Positions 24,091-32,538 of a stretch of DNA of 38,308 nt are shown here, in pieces. Positions within the stretch are counted from its first letter, which is position 1. Each line of letters starts with the position of its first letter. The DNA comes from an uncultured Acidobacteriaceae bacterium. Its GTDB lineage: Bacteria > Acidobacteriota > Terriglobia > Terriglobales > Acidobacteriaceae. The notes under the pieces are model-generated. The model was not told where the DNA came from and ran no database searches. It was given only the letters and a program-made list of their open reading frames with translations. The position numbers and the translations under genes are program-made. Location: the NCBI GenBank assembly GCA_903828675.1, contig CAIKND010000037.1, positions 1-38,308 of the forward strand. The letters are read 5' to 3'.

Positions 24091-25215
24091 ATGAGAATCG
24101 ATGCGATTATCCTGCGCGAACTGCAAATGCCGTTGGTTCGTCCGTTTGAAACCAGCTTTGGCGTCACCCGTAACCGAAGAATACTCCTCGCTGAAATCCA
24201 GTCCGAGGGGCTCACCGGATGGGGCGAATGCACAGCCAGCGAGCGGCCTTTCTTTTCCGCCGAGTGGACCGACAGTGCCTGGGCTGCCATCGTTCAGGAA
24301 TTGGGCCCGGCCCTCGCCGCCGAGTCCCCTGCGCAGGGCGGAGAGTGCCAGCGTATCTTCCGCCAGGTGCGCGGCAACCGCATGGCCAAAGCCACCCTCG
24401 AGAACGCCATCTGGGATATCGAGGCCCAGCGCGAAGGGCTTTCCCTCTCCAAGCTCATCGGTGGTGTTCGCGAGACGATTCCGTGCGGCGTTTCGCTCGG
24501 CATTCAGTCTTCCATTCCCGAATTGCTTGAAATCATTGAGCGCGAGCTGTCCGCCGGCTATCAGCGCATCAAGCTCAAATGCAAGCCGGGCTGGGATGTG
24601 GAGGTCCTGGACCGGGTGCGCAATCGCTGGCCTGGCATTTCGCTCAGTTGCGATGCCAACTCCGCCTACAAGCTCAGGGACGCCGACCACTTGGTGCAGT
24701 TCGACGCTTTCGACCTGCTAATGATCGAGCAGCCCCTGTGGCACGATGATTTCTACTACCATTCAATGCTGCAAAAACGCCTTGAGACGCCCATTTGCCT
24801 CGACGAATCCATCCGCAACCGGCGCGACACTTTGGCTGCCATTGAAATGGAATCCTGCAAAATCATCAACATCAAGCTGGGACGCGTCGGCGGGTTCTCC
24901 GAGGCCATTGCCGTCCACAACGCGGCCCAGGAGCGCGGCATTCCGGTATGGTGTGGCGGCATGCTCGAGACCGGCATCGGCCGCTCCCACAACATCGCAT
25001 TGTCCTCCCTCGAGGACTTCACCCTTCCCGGCGATGTTTCAGCCTCCGCACGCTACTGGGCCGACGACATCATCGAGCCGGAAGTTGTTGTTTCTTCAGC
25101 GGGTGAGATCGCCATTCCGGATACACCCGGTCGTGGCTATGAAGTCAGGACCGATCTGATCGAGCGGCTCACGGTTCGCAAAGAAACCATACGGGCCCTC
25201 GAACTGGTGGGCTAG
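24091..25215 (+). CDS. o-Succinylbenzoate synthase / N-succinylamino-acid racemase (enolase superfamily)
   Basis: 374 residues from the ATG at 24091. AAGGA lies 12 bases upstream. A TTG at 24079 directly follows AAGGA and is too close to use it. The muconate-lactonizing-type barrel is complete: catalytic K161 and K163 (RIKLKCKPGWDV), metal ligands D188 (SCDANSAY), E213 (MIEQPLWHDD) and D238 (CLDESI), and K262 (IINIKLGRVGG). WCGGMLETGIGRSHNIALSSL and FTLPGDVSASARYW are characteristic of the OSBS/NSAR group (MenC type 2). It could make o-succinylbenzoate for menaquinone, racemise N-succinylamino acids, or do both. The GNAT neighbour favours racemase activity. The TAG stop is part of the repeat end at 25212-25215. 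Confidence 0.9.
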   Translation: MRIDAIILRELQMPLVRPFETSFGVTRNRRILLAEIQSEGLTGWGECTASERPFFSAEWTDSAWAAIVQELGPALAAESPAQGGECQRIFRQVRGNRMAKATLENAIWDIEAQREGLSLSKLIGGVRETIPCGVSLGIQSSIPELLEIIERELSAGYQRIKLKCKPGWDVEVLDRVRNRWPGISLSCDANSAYKLRDADHLVQFDAFDLLMIEQPLWHDDFYYHSMLQKRLETPICLDESIRNRRDTLAAIEMESCKIINIKLGRVGGFSEAIAVHNAAQERGIPVWCGGMLETGIGRSHNIALSSLEDFTLPGDVSASARYWADDIIEPEVVVSSAGEIAIPDTPGRGYEVRTDLIERLTVRKETIRALELVG

Positions 25216-25351
25216 AGAATTTTCACATTTGCCGTAGACGGGTTTTGAAAGGGCGCGGCTTCAGCCTCGCCGCAAAATGTCAATGAAATCAATGGGCTTT
25301 AGCCCCTGAGGGAAAGCTCCCTGGTCTACGCCATCGCAGGAAATGCTCTAG
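25212..25351. repeat. MITE-like element B with CTAGAG inverted ends
   Basis: A 140-bp element starts CTAGAGAATTTTC and ends GGAAATGCTCTAG; these ends are inverted repeats matching at 11 of 13 positions. Inside are TTTTGAAAGGGCGCGGC-TTCA-GCC and GGGC-TTTA-GCCCC followed by TGAGGGAA, shared with 9446-9514. The left end supplies the TAG stop of the racemase/OSBS gene. It lies between convergent genes. Confidence 0.75.
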
Positions 25352-25360
25352 TCTGCCGCG

Positions 25361-26152
25361 TTATTTCGCCTCATTCTGCCGTCCCCAATTAAAGCGGCGG
25401 CCAATGATTATCTTGGCGATCCAATGATCGGTCGCGGCGGTGGGACCGACGCCAACGCCGAAGTTGATCTCCCAGTCAGGGGAAACGTTCAGATCGATGG
25501 CCGGGAAGATCTGCTGCATCTGGTCGTGAAGGCTGGAGATGTCGGTTATGCTCCCGTAGTCTGCGTAATACTCAACTCCGCCCGTGATCTTTTTCGTAAA
25601 GTCATAGCTGACCTTCATCGCCGGCGCAAAGTCTATGCCAAGTTTCACGTCAGGCCCGTGCCAGGTGCGCTCCAGTGCAGGGTTGACGGCGAAGTACCAG
25701 CGGCCTGCCGTCTTATCGACAATGGGGCGAATCTCCCAAGTCCAGGTGTCGGGTGAAAACAGCGCGCGCTGATAGCCCACCTCGGTCGAAAGGCTCACGC
25801 CCACCGGCCAGCGCCACTTTTCAGGAACCCGAACCCTGGGCCGGATATGGTCGCCAACCCACTGCGCACCCAGTCCGCTCTGCACGCTTGTGAAGACGTA
25901 GAATCCCACCTCGGACCAGTCGTTTAGACCCTGTGTGATTTCAATGGTTTCGTGCTCGGCGTGGTGGGTCGGCGCCACACCGTCGATGGTTCTGCGCTGG
26001 CCCTCGGCCGTGAAGTTCGAGTGCAACTCGAGCATGGTGCTGCGCGGAGCGACGGTGTCCGAACCGTAAACCTGTATTTCGTAATTACCTTGTGCGCGAG
26101 CAGTGGCAATTGCCGATGTGAGCACGATGATGGCGAATAGGTGCAGCTTCAA
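25361..26152 (-). CDS. Exported protein, probably an outer-membrane beta-barrel
   Basis: 263 residues. I choose a TTG start at 26152 because AGGAG lies five bases upstream and the signal peptide then begins at the first residue (KLHLFAIIVLTSAIATARAQ, cleavage after ARA). A longer frame starts at 26194 but lacks a ribosome site. The mature protein alternates short aromatic-rich beta strands (WSEVGFYVFTSVQ, PVGVSLSTEVGYQ, RWYFAVNPALER, ITGGVEYYADYG, WEINFGVGVGPT) and ends HWIAKIIIGRRFNW. This is typical of outer-membrane barrels. No family was recognised with certainty. It resembles uncharacterised 'transporter-like' barrels of acidobacteria. Confidence 0.75.
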   Translation of the reverse strand: MKLHLFAIIVLTSAIATARAQGNYEIQVYGSDTVAPRSTMLELHSNFTAEGQRRTIDGVAPTHHAEHETIEITQGLNDWSEVGFYVFTSVQSGLGAQWVGDHIRPRVRVPEKWRWPVGVSLSTEVGYQRALFSPDTWTWEIRPIVDKTAGRWYFAVNPALERTWHGPDVKLGIDFAPAMKVSYDFTKKITGGVEYYADYGSITDISSLHDQMQQIFPAIDLNVSPDWEINFGVGVGPTAATDHWIAKIIIGRRFNWGRQNEAK

Positions 26153-26392
26153 GGGCGCTCCTGGTTTGAAATAATGACTGGCATCTGCCGTCAAGTCGTT
26201 GACGAGACGCGACGCATGACAATTGATTTCAATGAAAAAATGCGTAAGCTCGCCGGTGGGGAACGCGTCGCTCTGGCACCTCTCTATTATATGTGTTGCC
26301 TGTCACGTGCTTGGAAGAGCACCGGCTTGCTATGATTGTGGTCGAAAATATTGAGAGGCTGGCCACGTGCGTGGTTCGGCAAGGAGACCTTA

Positions 26393-26869
26393 ATGCCCGA
26401 AGTAAATTCGTTCAGCACCATCCCCGCGAAGATTCTTTTGCCCATTGACTTTAGCCCATCATCCCATGATGCTTTGGAGCAGGCCACAGTACTCGCGCAG
26501 CACTTTCATGCCGAACTCGTGCTAGTGAATGTCGTGCCCGAGACTGCGAACGTTGCAGAAGAGAAAAAGGAAGCGGAAGAGCATTTTGCAGTGTCTGTAG
26601 CCGGACTTGCCGCCAAGGGCATCAAGGCAACTTCCTGCGTCGAAGTTGAGAACGATTTGGCTGGTGGCATTCTGGACGTCATCGAGCGCGAGCATGTTGA
26701 CCTGGTTGTCGTTTCTACGCACGGTACCACTGGCTGGCATCCACTCGTATTCGGATCGATCGCCGAGAAGCTCGTGAAACTCGTACAGATTCCAGTCCTG
26801 TTGCTCCACACGTCCAGACCCGACAGCAGCGTGAAGATCTCTTCCGGCCGCTTGATGGAATGGTGGTAG
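26393..26869 (+). CDS. Universal stress protein (UspA family)
   Basis: 158 residues from the ATG at 26393, with AAGGAG six bases upstream. A longer in-frame reading from 26336 lacks a ribosome site. ILLPIDFSPSSHDALEQATVLAQ at the N-terminus and VDLVVVSTHGTTGWHPLVFGSIAEKLVKLVQIPVLLLH near the C-terminus give the ATP-binding Usp fold (ST-H-G-x2-G-x6-GS). It should be a cytoplasmic stress protein. It is a single-domain protein read alone, followed by a hairpin at 26931-26966. Confidence 0.94.
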   Translation: MPEVNSFSTIPAKILLPIDFSPSSHDALEQATVLAQHFHAELVLVNVVPETANVAEEKKEAEEHFAVSVAGLAAKGIKATSCVEVENDLAGGILDVIEREHVDLVVVSTHGTTGWHPLVFGSIAEKLVKLVQIPVLLLHTSRPDSSVKISSGRLMEWW

Positions 26870-26930
26870 TCCGCAGGGAGCATACTCTGCTCCCGCTTTT
26901 GTCCTAATGAACGTACAGCGCCTCTCACTT

Positions 26931-26966
26931 CAAACCCCAGCGGCATTTACTTGTCGCTGGGGCTTG
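26931..26966. terminator. Hairpin between convergent genes, possible terminator
   Basis: CCCCAGCG (26935-26942) and CGCTGGGG (26955-26962) pair perfectly around a 12-base loop. The stem extends with TCAA/TTGA beyond one mismatch. It lies between the Usp gene and the convergent 27052-29217 gene. No T-run follows on either strand, so intrinsic termination is uncertain. Confidence 0.45.
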
Positions 26967-27051
26967 AGATTGAGAAGAGACACCCGGCATCGTCACGTTG
27001 TCTAAAGCAAATTGAGAATCGTCCGGTCGCGCGAATGCCTCTCGAATGCAT

Positions 27052-29217
27052 CTATTTTGAGTCGCGAACGCAGCGGAATCCTACGCCTCCAGAACGGTCA
27101 TATCCCGGCGCCATCAGGAGCAGTTTGCTGTGCTCATCGTTGCGCAACGCCTCAGGAAAGTACCAGAGCGAGCCTTGCGGCCGATAGTACTCTCCCCCGC
27201 GCAGAATGGCCGCGCGCGTGTGCTCATCCACGAACTCCTCGGTCCACTGCCAGACGTTTCCCACCATGTCCATCACGCCATAAGGGCTCGCTCCCTGCGG
27301 ATGTGCGTCCACCGCATCGGGTCCTCGCATGGTGCGGCTCATGTCGGGCAAGGGAACATTGGTTGGCTGCCAGACGTTTCCCCAGGGATAAATGAGGCCG
27401 TCCCGGCCCTGAGCCGCCAATTGCCACTCCCATTCATGAGGCAACCGCTTCCCGGCCCATTTGGCATAGGACCGCGCATCCTCCAGCGATACCCAGGTCA
27501 CAGGCCGATTGTCCCAGCCTTTCGGAAAGCTGCCGTCCTTCCAATCACGTAGGAAGTTGATTCGATCCGTGGGCGCGTAATGAGTCGCATCGAGAAACTG
27601 CTTGAACTGCGCATTGGTCACGGGAAACTTGTCGATGAAGTATGGAGCGACCAGCATCTCCTTCTCGTGAAATCGGCGTGGCGAGTCCTCCCACGGGTAC
27701 TGCACATCGACGCCCGGGTTTGCGCTGCCTTCAATCTCCGTGCCCTGCACCTTGAAAACAAATGCGCCGCCTGGAATCCGCACCATGCCTTCCGGTGCCT
27801 CGGCTGCAGCCTGGGTCGGCAGGATCTCGACGATGCTCTGCGTCAACACTTGTGGCTGATGTGAGTAAGCAGCTATGGGCTTGGCAGTCATGGCGGCCAT
27901 GCGCTGCATCAGCGCCCTGATCTGGTCACTCGGCTCGTTGGGGGTCGCCAGAATTGCGCCGTAGCCGTTGGCCTCAAGATCGAAGCTGAGCACCGCCGAC
28001 TGGCCCTCCAGGTCGGGCTTCAGTTCCTTGCCGTGGTAGAGGTCGAAGTAGCGCATCCCCGGCGTAAGCGGAATGTCCATCTCGCGTCCGTCAACGTCAT
28101 AATTGTTGCGGTTAACGACGGTCCACACAGTCTCATGCTGCAGTGGCCAGCGGCTGGAATAGACTCCATAGTTGTGCATGGGATAGTGCGGTTCCCACTC
28201 CGGGCTGACCAGGAATGGCGCAACGCCGCGCTCCAGAGCCGCCACCCTGCGCGTGGCCTCTGCGTCACGGGGATTGATGCCGTTCCAGATCCCCCACACG
28301 TTCTCCCAACTCTCCCAGCCCACGCCATTAAAGAACGCGAATTGCAGATCGCTGGTCTTGTCCAGATTCCATCGGTCGCTGATGTTTACCATGTGGCGGG
28401 TTTCCAGCCATTTGTAGCGGTCCACCATTGGAGCGAACGGAAAGCTGTATTGGCCCCAGGTCATCACGTTCCAGGTCAGAGCCTCGTCGCTTGGGCCGCC
28501 TTCGGGTTCAAACACAAGCGGATGATCGATCTTGTCCGCGGCCAGCGAGAAACCAAGCGGTACGCCGTCCTGCGTGTCGCCGTTTACGCCATCCGCGCCA
28601 ATCTGTTTCATCAGGGCCGCGATCGCATCCGGCCAGTTTGCTGAGGGCTGGTGGGTTCCTTCATCCCACATCATCATCGGGAACAGCACCCGCACACCCC
28701 GGCGGTGGAAGTCGGCGACCATCTGCCGCACTCCCTCAACGCCGCCCGGCATCGACTCGACCATCTCCAGCTGATTGCGGTCGTCAATGCCCATGTTCGG
28801 ATAGGTTGACCAGACTAGCACCGCATCGATGCCGCCGTAGCGACTGTTGAGGTCGTCTAGATAGCGGTCCACGGTGTAGCGTCCGGCCACCGGGTCGTAG
28901 AAATAGCGGTCGTGCACCATGATCTGCGGCTGAATAAAGCTGGACTGCGTCCACCGAAATGCCGGCAATTCGTAGCGCGCCGGGTCGTAGGCCGTACGGA
29001 TGCGGCGTTCCGCGCGCCAATGCTGCAGATCCTTGAGCCAGCGCTCGTGCATGTTGGGGGCGCAGCCCGGCTGCAAGGCATTGTCAAACGCGTGGTAAAG
29101 GTAATTACAGTTGGGTGTGGGAATTTGTTGCCCAACTGGCGCATACTGCGTATCTTGCGCCATCGCGGTGAGAGCCATCGCCCCTGCCAGAATCCCAATT
29201 CCCGTTGTGCGAAGCAT
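27052..29217 (-). CDS. Exported fusion of glycosidase-like barrel and FGE/SUMF1-like domain
   Basis: 721 residues from the ATG at 29217, chosen for GAGGAGG upstream and for the signal peptide MLRTTGIGILAGAMALTAMAQ that follows. Residues about 95-330 look like a TIM-barrel glycosidase (YGGIDAVLVWSTYPN, GVRVLFPMMMWDEG, IGADGVNGDTQDGVPLGF), followed by a beta domain to about 430. Residues about 475-720 are a formylglycine-generating-enzyme-like domain (MVRIPGGAFVF, PVTNAQFKQFLDAT, RLPHEWEWQLAAQG, GVMDMVGNVWQWTEE, GGVGFRCV). The two active-site cysteines of true FGE are absent: the expected stretch reads LRGGEYYRPQGSLWYFPEALRN. It is therefore unlikely to make formylglycine and may instead bind ligand. 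The upstream ribokinase gene ends 55 bp away. Confidence 0.82.
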   Translation of the reverse strand: MLRTTGIGILAGAMALTAMAQDTQYAPVGQQIPTPNCNYLYHAFDNALQPGCAPNMHERWLKDLQHWRAERRIRTAYDPARYELPAFRWTQSSFIQPQIMVHDRYFYDPVAGRYTVDRYLDDLNSRYGGIDAVLVWSTYPNMGIDDRNQLEMVESMPGGVEGVRQMVADFHRRGVRVLFPMMMWDEGTHQPSANWPDAIAALMKQIGADGVNGDTQDGVPLGFSLAADKIDHPLVFEPEGGPSDEALTWNVMTWGQYSFPFAPMVDRYKWLETRHMVNISDRWNLDKTSDLQFAFFNGVGWESWENVWGIWNGINPRDAEATRRVAALERGVAPFLVSPEWEPHYPMHNYGVYSSRWPLQHETVWTVVNRNNYDVDGREMDIPLTPGMRYFDLYHGKELKPDLEGQSAVLSFDLEANGYGAILATPNEPSDQIRALMQRMAAMTAKPIAAYSHQPQVLTQSIVEILPTQAAAEAPEGMVRIPGGAFVFKVQGTEIEGSANPGVDVQYPWEDSPRRFHEKEMLVAPYFIDKFPVTNAQFKQFLDATHYAPTDRINFLRDWKDGSFPKGWDNRPVTWVSLEDARSYAKWAGKRLPHEWEWQLAAQGRDGLIYPWGNVWQPTNVPLPDMSRTMRGPDAVDAHPQGASPYGVMDMVGNVWQWTEEFVDEHTRAAILRGGEYYRPQGSLWYFPEALRNDEHSKLLLMAPGYDRSGGVGFRCVRDSK

Positions 29218-29272
29218 GATGCTCGCCTCCTCAAAATCGTTGCTCGGCGCTAAATGCCGGGAATCCATGACG

Positions 29273-30193
29273 CTATCCGCGCGTACGCAGAAACTCATCT
29301 ACATCGGCTCGGGACGGCATCGAAGCCTGCGCTCCTTTGCGAGTGACAGAAACCGCGGCGGCTGCATTGGCAAATCGCGCGGCCGCCCACGGATCTTTGC
29401 CTTCGAGCAGTGCCGTGGCAAAAGCGCCGTTGAAGCAATCGCCCGCGCCCACCGTATCGATGGCCTGGACGGGAAACGGCTTTACCCACGCAGCCTCGCC
29501 GCCTGCAACAGCCACGTACGCCCCATCGCCGCCACGTTTCAGCACCAAGCCCTTCAAGCCTTTCGCCAGCAACTGCGCTGCGGCTTCTTCTGCCTTCAGT
29601 CCTTCTCCTACGTAAAGAGCCGCCTCAGTTTCGTTGGGAGTGAACCATGCGACCTGGCTCCAAATTGCCTCCGGAAGGGCCGCCGCCGGAGCGGGGTCGA
29701 GCATCACCGGCACGCCTGCCTTTGCGCACAGTGCGAGAACGTGGCTCACTGTATCCATAGGCAGTTCAAGCTGGCATAGCACCATCCCGGCGGAGCGAAT
29801 CAACATTGCTTGGCGGTCGACGGCAGCGCAATCCACCTTGCCGTTGGCTCCAGGGACCACGACAATGCTGTTTTCCCCGCTCTCGGCCACAAACATCGGG
29901 GCCAGTCCGGAAGATCCGGATGCCCGCTCCATCGCTGAAGTATCCACCCCGGCGGCTGTGAGGTTATCGATCAAGGTCTGGCCGAAAGCGTCGTCGCCCA
30001 CCATGCCCACCATCTTGACCGGATAGCCCAGGCGCGCCGCAGCCACGGCCTGGTTCGCGCCCTTGCCGCCAGGCGTGGTTTCAAAGCTGGTGCCGATGAG
30101 GGTCTGGCCGACGCGTGGAATCTGCTTCGTGCGCGTCACCAGGTCCATGGTCACACTGCCTGCAACAACAATTGGTTTGCGAGAATCGCTCAA
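29273..30193 (-). CDS. rbsK: Ribokinase (PfkB family)
   Basis: 306 residues, TTG start with GAGG nine bases before it. GSVTMDLVTRTKQIPRVGQT, the TTPGGKGANQAVAAARLG sugar-binding region and the DTVGAGDCFNGAFA loop with the catalytic aspartate are typical of ribokinase. It phosphorylates D-ribose to ribose 5-phosphate with ATP. It follows a sugar-type transporter by 50 bp and precedes the barrel-FGE fusion, suggesting a pentose or nucleoside-sugar uptake operon. Other PfkB sugars cannot be excluded, but the PGGKGANQA motif favours ribose. Confidence 0.92.
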   Translation of the reverse strand: MSDSRKPIVVAGSVTMDLVTRTKQIPRVGQTLIGTSFETTPGGKGANQAVAAARLGYPVKMVGMVGDDAFGQTLIDNLTAAGVDTSAMERASGSSGLAPMFVAESGENSIVVVPGANGKVDCAAVDRQAMLIRSAGMVLCQLELPMDTVSHVLALCAKAGVPVMLDPAPAAALPEAIWSQVAWFTPNETEAALYVGEGLKAEEAAAQLLAKGLKGLVLKRGGDGAYVAVAGGEAAWVKPFPVQAIDTVGAGDCFNGAFATALLEGKDPWAAARFANAAAAVSVTRKGAQASMPSRADVDEFLRTRG

Positions 30194-30243
30194 GTTTTAA
30201 ACCTCGAAATTCAATCACAACTCAAAAACTTCCTGAGGGATTC

Positions 30244-31287
30244 CTAATAAAGCGGAGCCAGCGCCACCGCGCCCAAACCCAACAGGAAGAAAATGAACAT
30301 GAAGAGCAAAAGCATCTTGGCGACTCGCGGTGCGTTGGCAAACTCGCGCCACACAAATACGCCCCAGCAGGCTGAGATCATGGTTGCGCCCTGTCCGATG
30401 GTGTAGGAAACGGCTGGGCCCACAAGATGCGCTCCCGACGCTACAAAGTTGGCCGTCCCGCCAACGCACCAGATCGCGCCACCCAGCATCCCCGCCAGAT
30501 GCCAGCCCATCGGTGCTCGTCCATAGCCGGCCTTGTCCACTGGGGGCTTGCCGTCCAGCGGCTTGGCCATCAGCAGCAAGTTCGCGGGGACCGTAGAAAT
30601 GAGCAACCCAAGCGTAAAAAAGAGCGAAACAGCGTAGGGACCCGGCGCCGGATGCCCTGCCGTGCCATTCAGCGCGTGAGCCACAAACGGATAGAAGCAG
30701 CCCATCAGCAATCCACCCACAAGGCTCAGAACGATGCCGCGCGTCGTGGCGGTCTTGGCCGAACTGTCGCGGGTGCGATAGGCCAGGGCGTCCAGGACAA
30801 TGGCCACCACCACCAGCGCGACGCCACCGAACAGCAGCAGGGGATTGGCCGCCGGATGGACCAGGTAGTTCAACACTGCGCCGACCACCAGCGCTAGTCC
30901 AATTCCCACCGGGAAGGCCACCGCCAGTCCGGCGACCTCAATCGCGGCCACAATCAGCAGGTTAGCCACGTTGAACACCACCCCGCCCAGAACCGCCCAC
31001 ACGATGGCTGACCACGACGTCCGCGCCACATCGCTCAGGAACGGTAGTCCTGCTTGCCCCAGGCTGCCCGCCGTGAGTCCCAGAAACACGGCGGCAACCG
31101 CCATGCCGATCGCATAGTCCCAGTAGTAAAGCTGGAAGCGATAGCGCGGGCACATCTTGAGTGTGTTAGCCCACGACCCCCAACACAACATGCTCAGGAT
31201 CATGAGAAAAAGTGCAGCTTGGTAGGATTCAGGAAGAAACAATTCATTGCCCCCGTCGATGCCAATGCCCGTTAAACAACGAACCAT
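30244..31287 (-). CDS. Membrane sugar transporter of the GRP/RhaT/ureide-permease superfamily
   Basis: 347 residues with about ten membrane helices. The N-terminus SMLCWGSWANTLK and later FNVANLLIVAAIEVAGLAVAFPVGIGLALVVG are typical of the DMT superfamily group that includes glucose/ribose uptake and ureide permeases. AAGG lies before the ATG at 31287. It should carry a small polar compound, probably a sugar, across the inner membrane. Ribokinase follows directly, which favours ribose or a nucleoside-derived sugar. The family assignment is good and the substrate is inferred from context. Confidence 0.85.
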   Translation of the reverse strand: MVRCLTGIGIDGGNELFLPESYQAALFLMILSMLCWGSWANTLKMCPRYRFQLYYWDYAIGMAVAAVFLGLTAGSLGQAGLPFLSDVARTSWSAIVWAVLGGVVFNVANLLIVAAIEVAGLAVAFPVGIGLALVVGAVLNYLVHPAANPLLLFGGVALVVVAIVLDALAYRTRDSSAKTATTRGIVLSLVGGLLMGCFYPFVAHALNGTAGHPAPGPYAVSLFFTLGLLISTVPANLLLMAKPLDGKPPVDKAGYGRAPMGWHLAGMLGGAIWCVGGTANFVASGAHLVGPAVSYTIGQGATMISACWGVFVWREFANAPRVAKMLLLFMFIFFLLGLGAVALAPLY

Positions 31288-31371
31288 AACGCCTTAGGCT
31301 ATCGCGGCGCAAATAATCTGTATCCCCTGTGCCTTTTCGCCCGCGGCCCATCCCTGCTTTACGTGGATGAA

Positions 31372-32232
31372 TCAGGCGCGAGGCTCGCTTCCGGATTTCG
31401 GATGAATCGTCTTTCGCACCACTTCGTCCACATCTTCCATCTTGTCCATCAGCAAGCTCAGCCGGTGCGATAGCGACTGAATCTCCGCTTCCGCTCGACG
31501 GTTCACTTCAAAATCCAACTCGCTCCGCAGCCGGTCCTTCAAATCCTGGCGATTCTGGCTCATCATGATCACCGGCGCTTGAATCGAGGCCAGCATCGAA
31601 AGGAACAGGTTCAGCAGAATAAACGGATACGGATCCCATGCACGACCCTGTAGTGCTGTATTTATCGCCGAATACACCACCAGAACGATACCAAAAGAGA
31701 TAATGAACGACCATGAGCCCCCAAAATGCGCCACTGCGTCCGCGATGCGCTCGCCAAAAGTAGACTGCTCCTCAATCACCTCGTTGGGGTTGCGTGCCAC
31801 ACGGTTCTGCACCAGCTTTTGCGTCGCGTGAAACTGTCTGGCCTGTACCGTCAGCATATCCATGCCCGCCATCGGCCTATGCTTCAGCAACTCGGCAATG
31901 TCGTCGCGCCCCACCTCCAGGCAAACCGTCTCTTCCAGTGCAATCGCGGTCGTCTGGTGCTCCGATTCCTGCAGCATGGATGCAAAGCCGAAGAAATCCC
32001 CATGCATCGGCTCGTCCACCACAACTTCCTGCTGGTCCTCGTCCATCGTAGTAACTTGCGCCTTGCCGGTCATCACCACGTAGCCATGTTCAGCCGGGTC
32101 GCCGGCCTTGAAGATGCGTTGTCGTGGCAAAAATCGTCTGATCTCCACCTGCATCGCAAGAATGCGGGCTTCGTCGTCGTCAAGAAGCTCGAAAAGAGGA
32201 ACGTGTCGTAACTCGTCGGGATCACACGGCAT
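31372..32232 (-). CDS. Cyclic-nucleotide-binding domain fused to DUF1003 membrane protein
   Basis: 286 residues from the ATG at 32232, with AGGAGA upstream. The longer frame to 32421 lacks support. Residues about 8-125 are a cyclic-nucleotide-binding beta-roll (VPLFELLDDDEARILAMQVEIRRFLPRQRIFKAGDPAEHGYVVMTGKAQV, GDFFGFASML). Residues about 165-265 are DUF1003, with two membrane helices (WSFIISFGIVLVVYSAIN, PFILLNLFLSMLASIQAPVIMMSQNRQ). The C-terminus is a charged coiled-coil-like tail. There is no helix-turn-helix, so it is not a CRP regulator. It may sense a cyclic nucleotide at the membrane. The output is unknown. Confidence 0.88.
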   Translation of the reverse strand: MPCDPDELRHVPLFELLDDDEARILAMQVEIRRFLPRQRIFKAGDPAEHGYVVMTGKAQVTTMDEDQQEVVVDEPMHGDFFGFASMLQESEHQTTAIALEETVCLEVGRDDIAELLKHRPMAGMDMLTVQARQFHATQKLVQNRVARNPNEVIEEQSTFGERIADAVAHFGGSWSFIISFGIVLVVYSAINTALQGRAWDPYPFILLNLFLSMLASIQAPVIMMSQNRQDLKDRLRSELDFEVNRRAEAEIQSLSHRLSLLMDKMEDVDEVVRKTIHPKSGSEPRA

Positions 32233-32416
32233 GGCTTGTCTCCTAAATGGCCCGGATTCGGGCACTGGTTTGAGCGAACATAACAGACTCGGCCCCGGAA
32301 CGTTCAGCCTCCGAGCGCACCTACCGCATTGATGATCTTCCGTTTGCTGCGGAGTTGACTCTCCTGTCCGACCGGACCAGTGTCCTGAGTCTAAAAGTCC
32401 CAACAAGACATCGGCT

Positions 32417-32498
32417 GTCATTCTGAACGAACGGGGCCCCGAACGCTTTTCAGTTCGGGGGTGGTGAGTGAAGAATCTGCTTTTGTTCTTCGAAGAAC
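32417..32498. repeat. TGTCATTCTGAACGAA-type dispersed repeat with hairpins
   Basis: TGTCATTCTGAACGAA is followed by CCCCGAAC (32437-32444), an 8-base loop and GTTCGGGG (32453-32460), then GTGAAGAATCTGCTTTT and a perfect 14-bp palindrome GTTCTTCGAAGAAC (32485-32498). The opening and closing phrases resemble a repeat I know from many bacterial genomes. It fills most of the 306-bp gap between etfA and the cyclic-nucleotide-binding gene. Confidence 0.6.
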
Positions 32499-32538
32499 TT
32501 CAGACTCCCTACACGAGGACTCGATGACCAGGTCGTGG

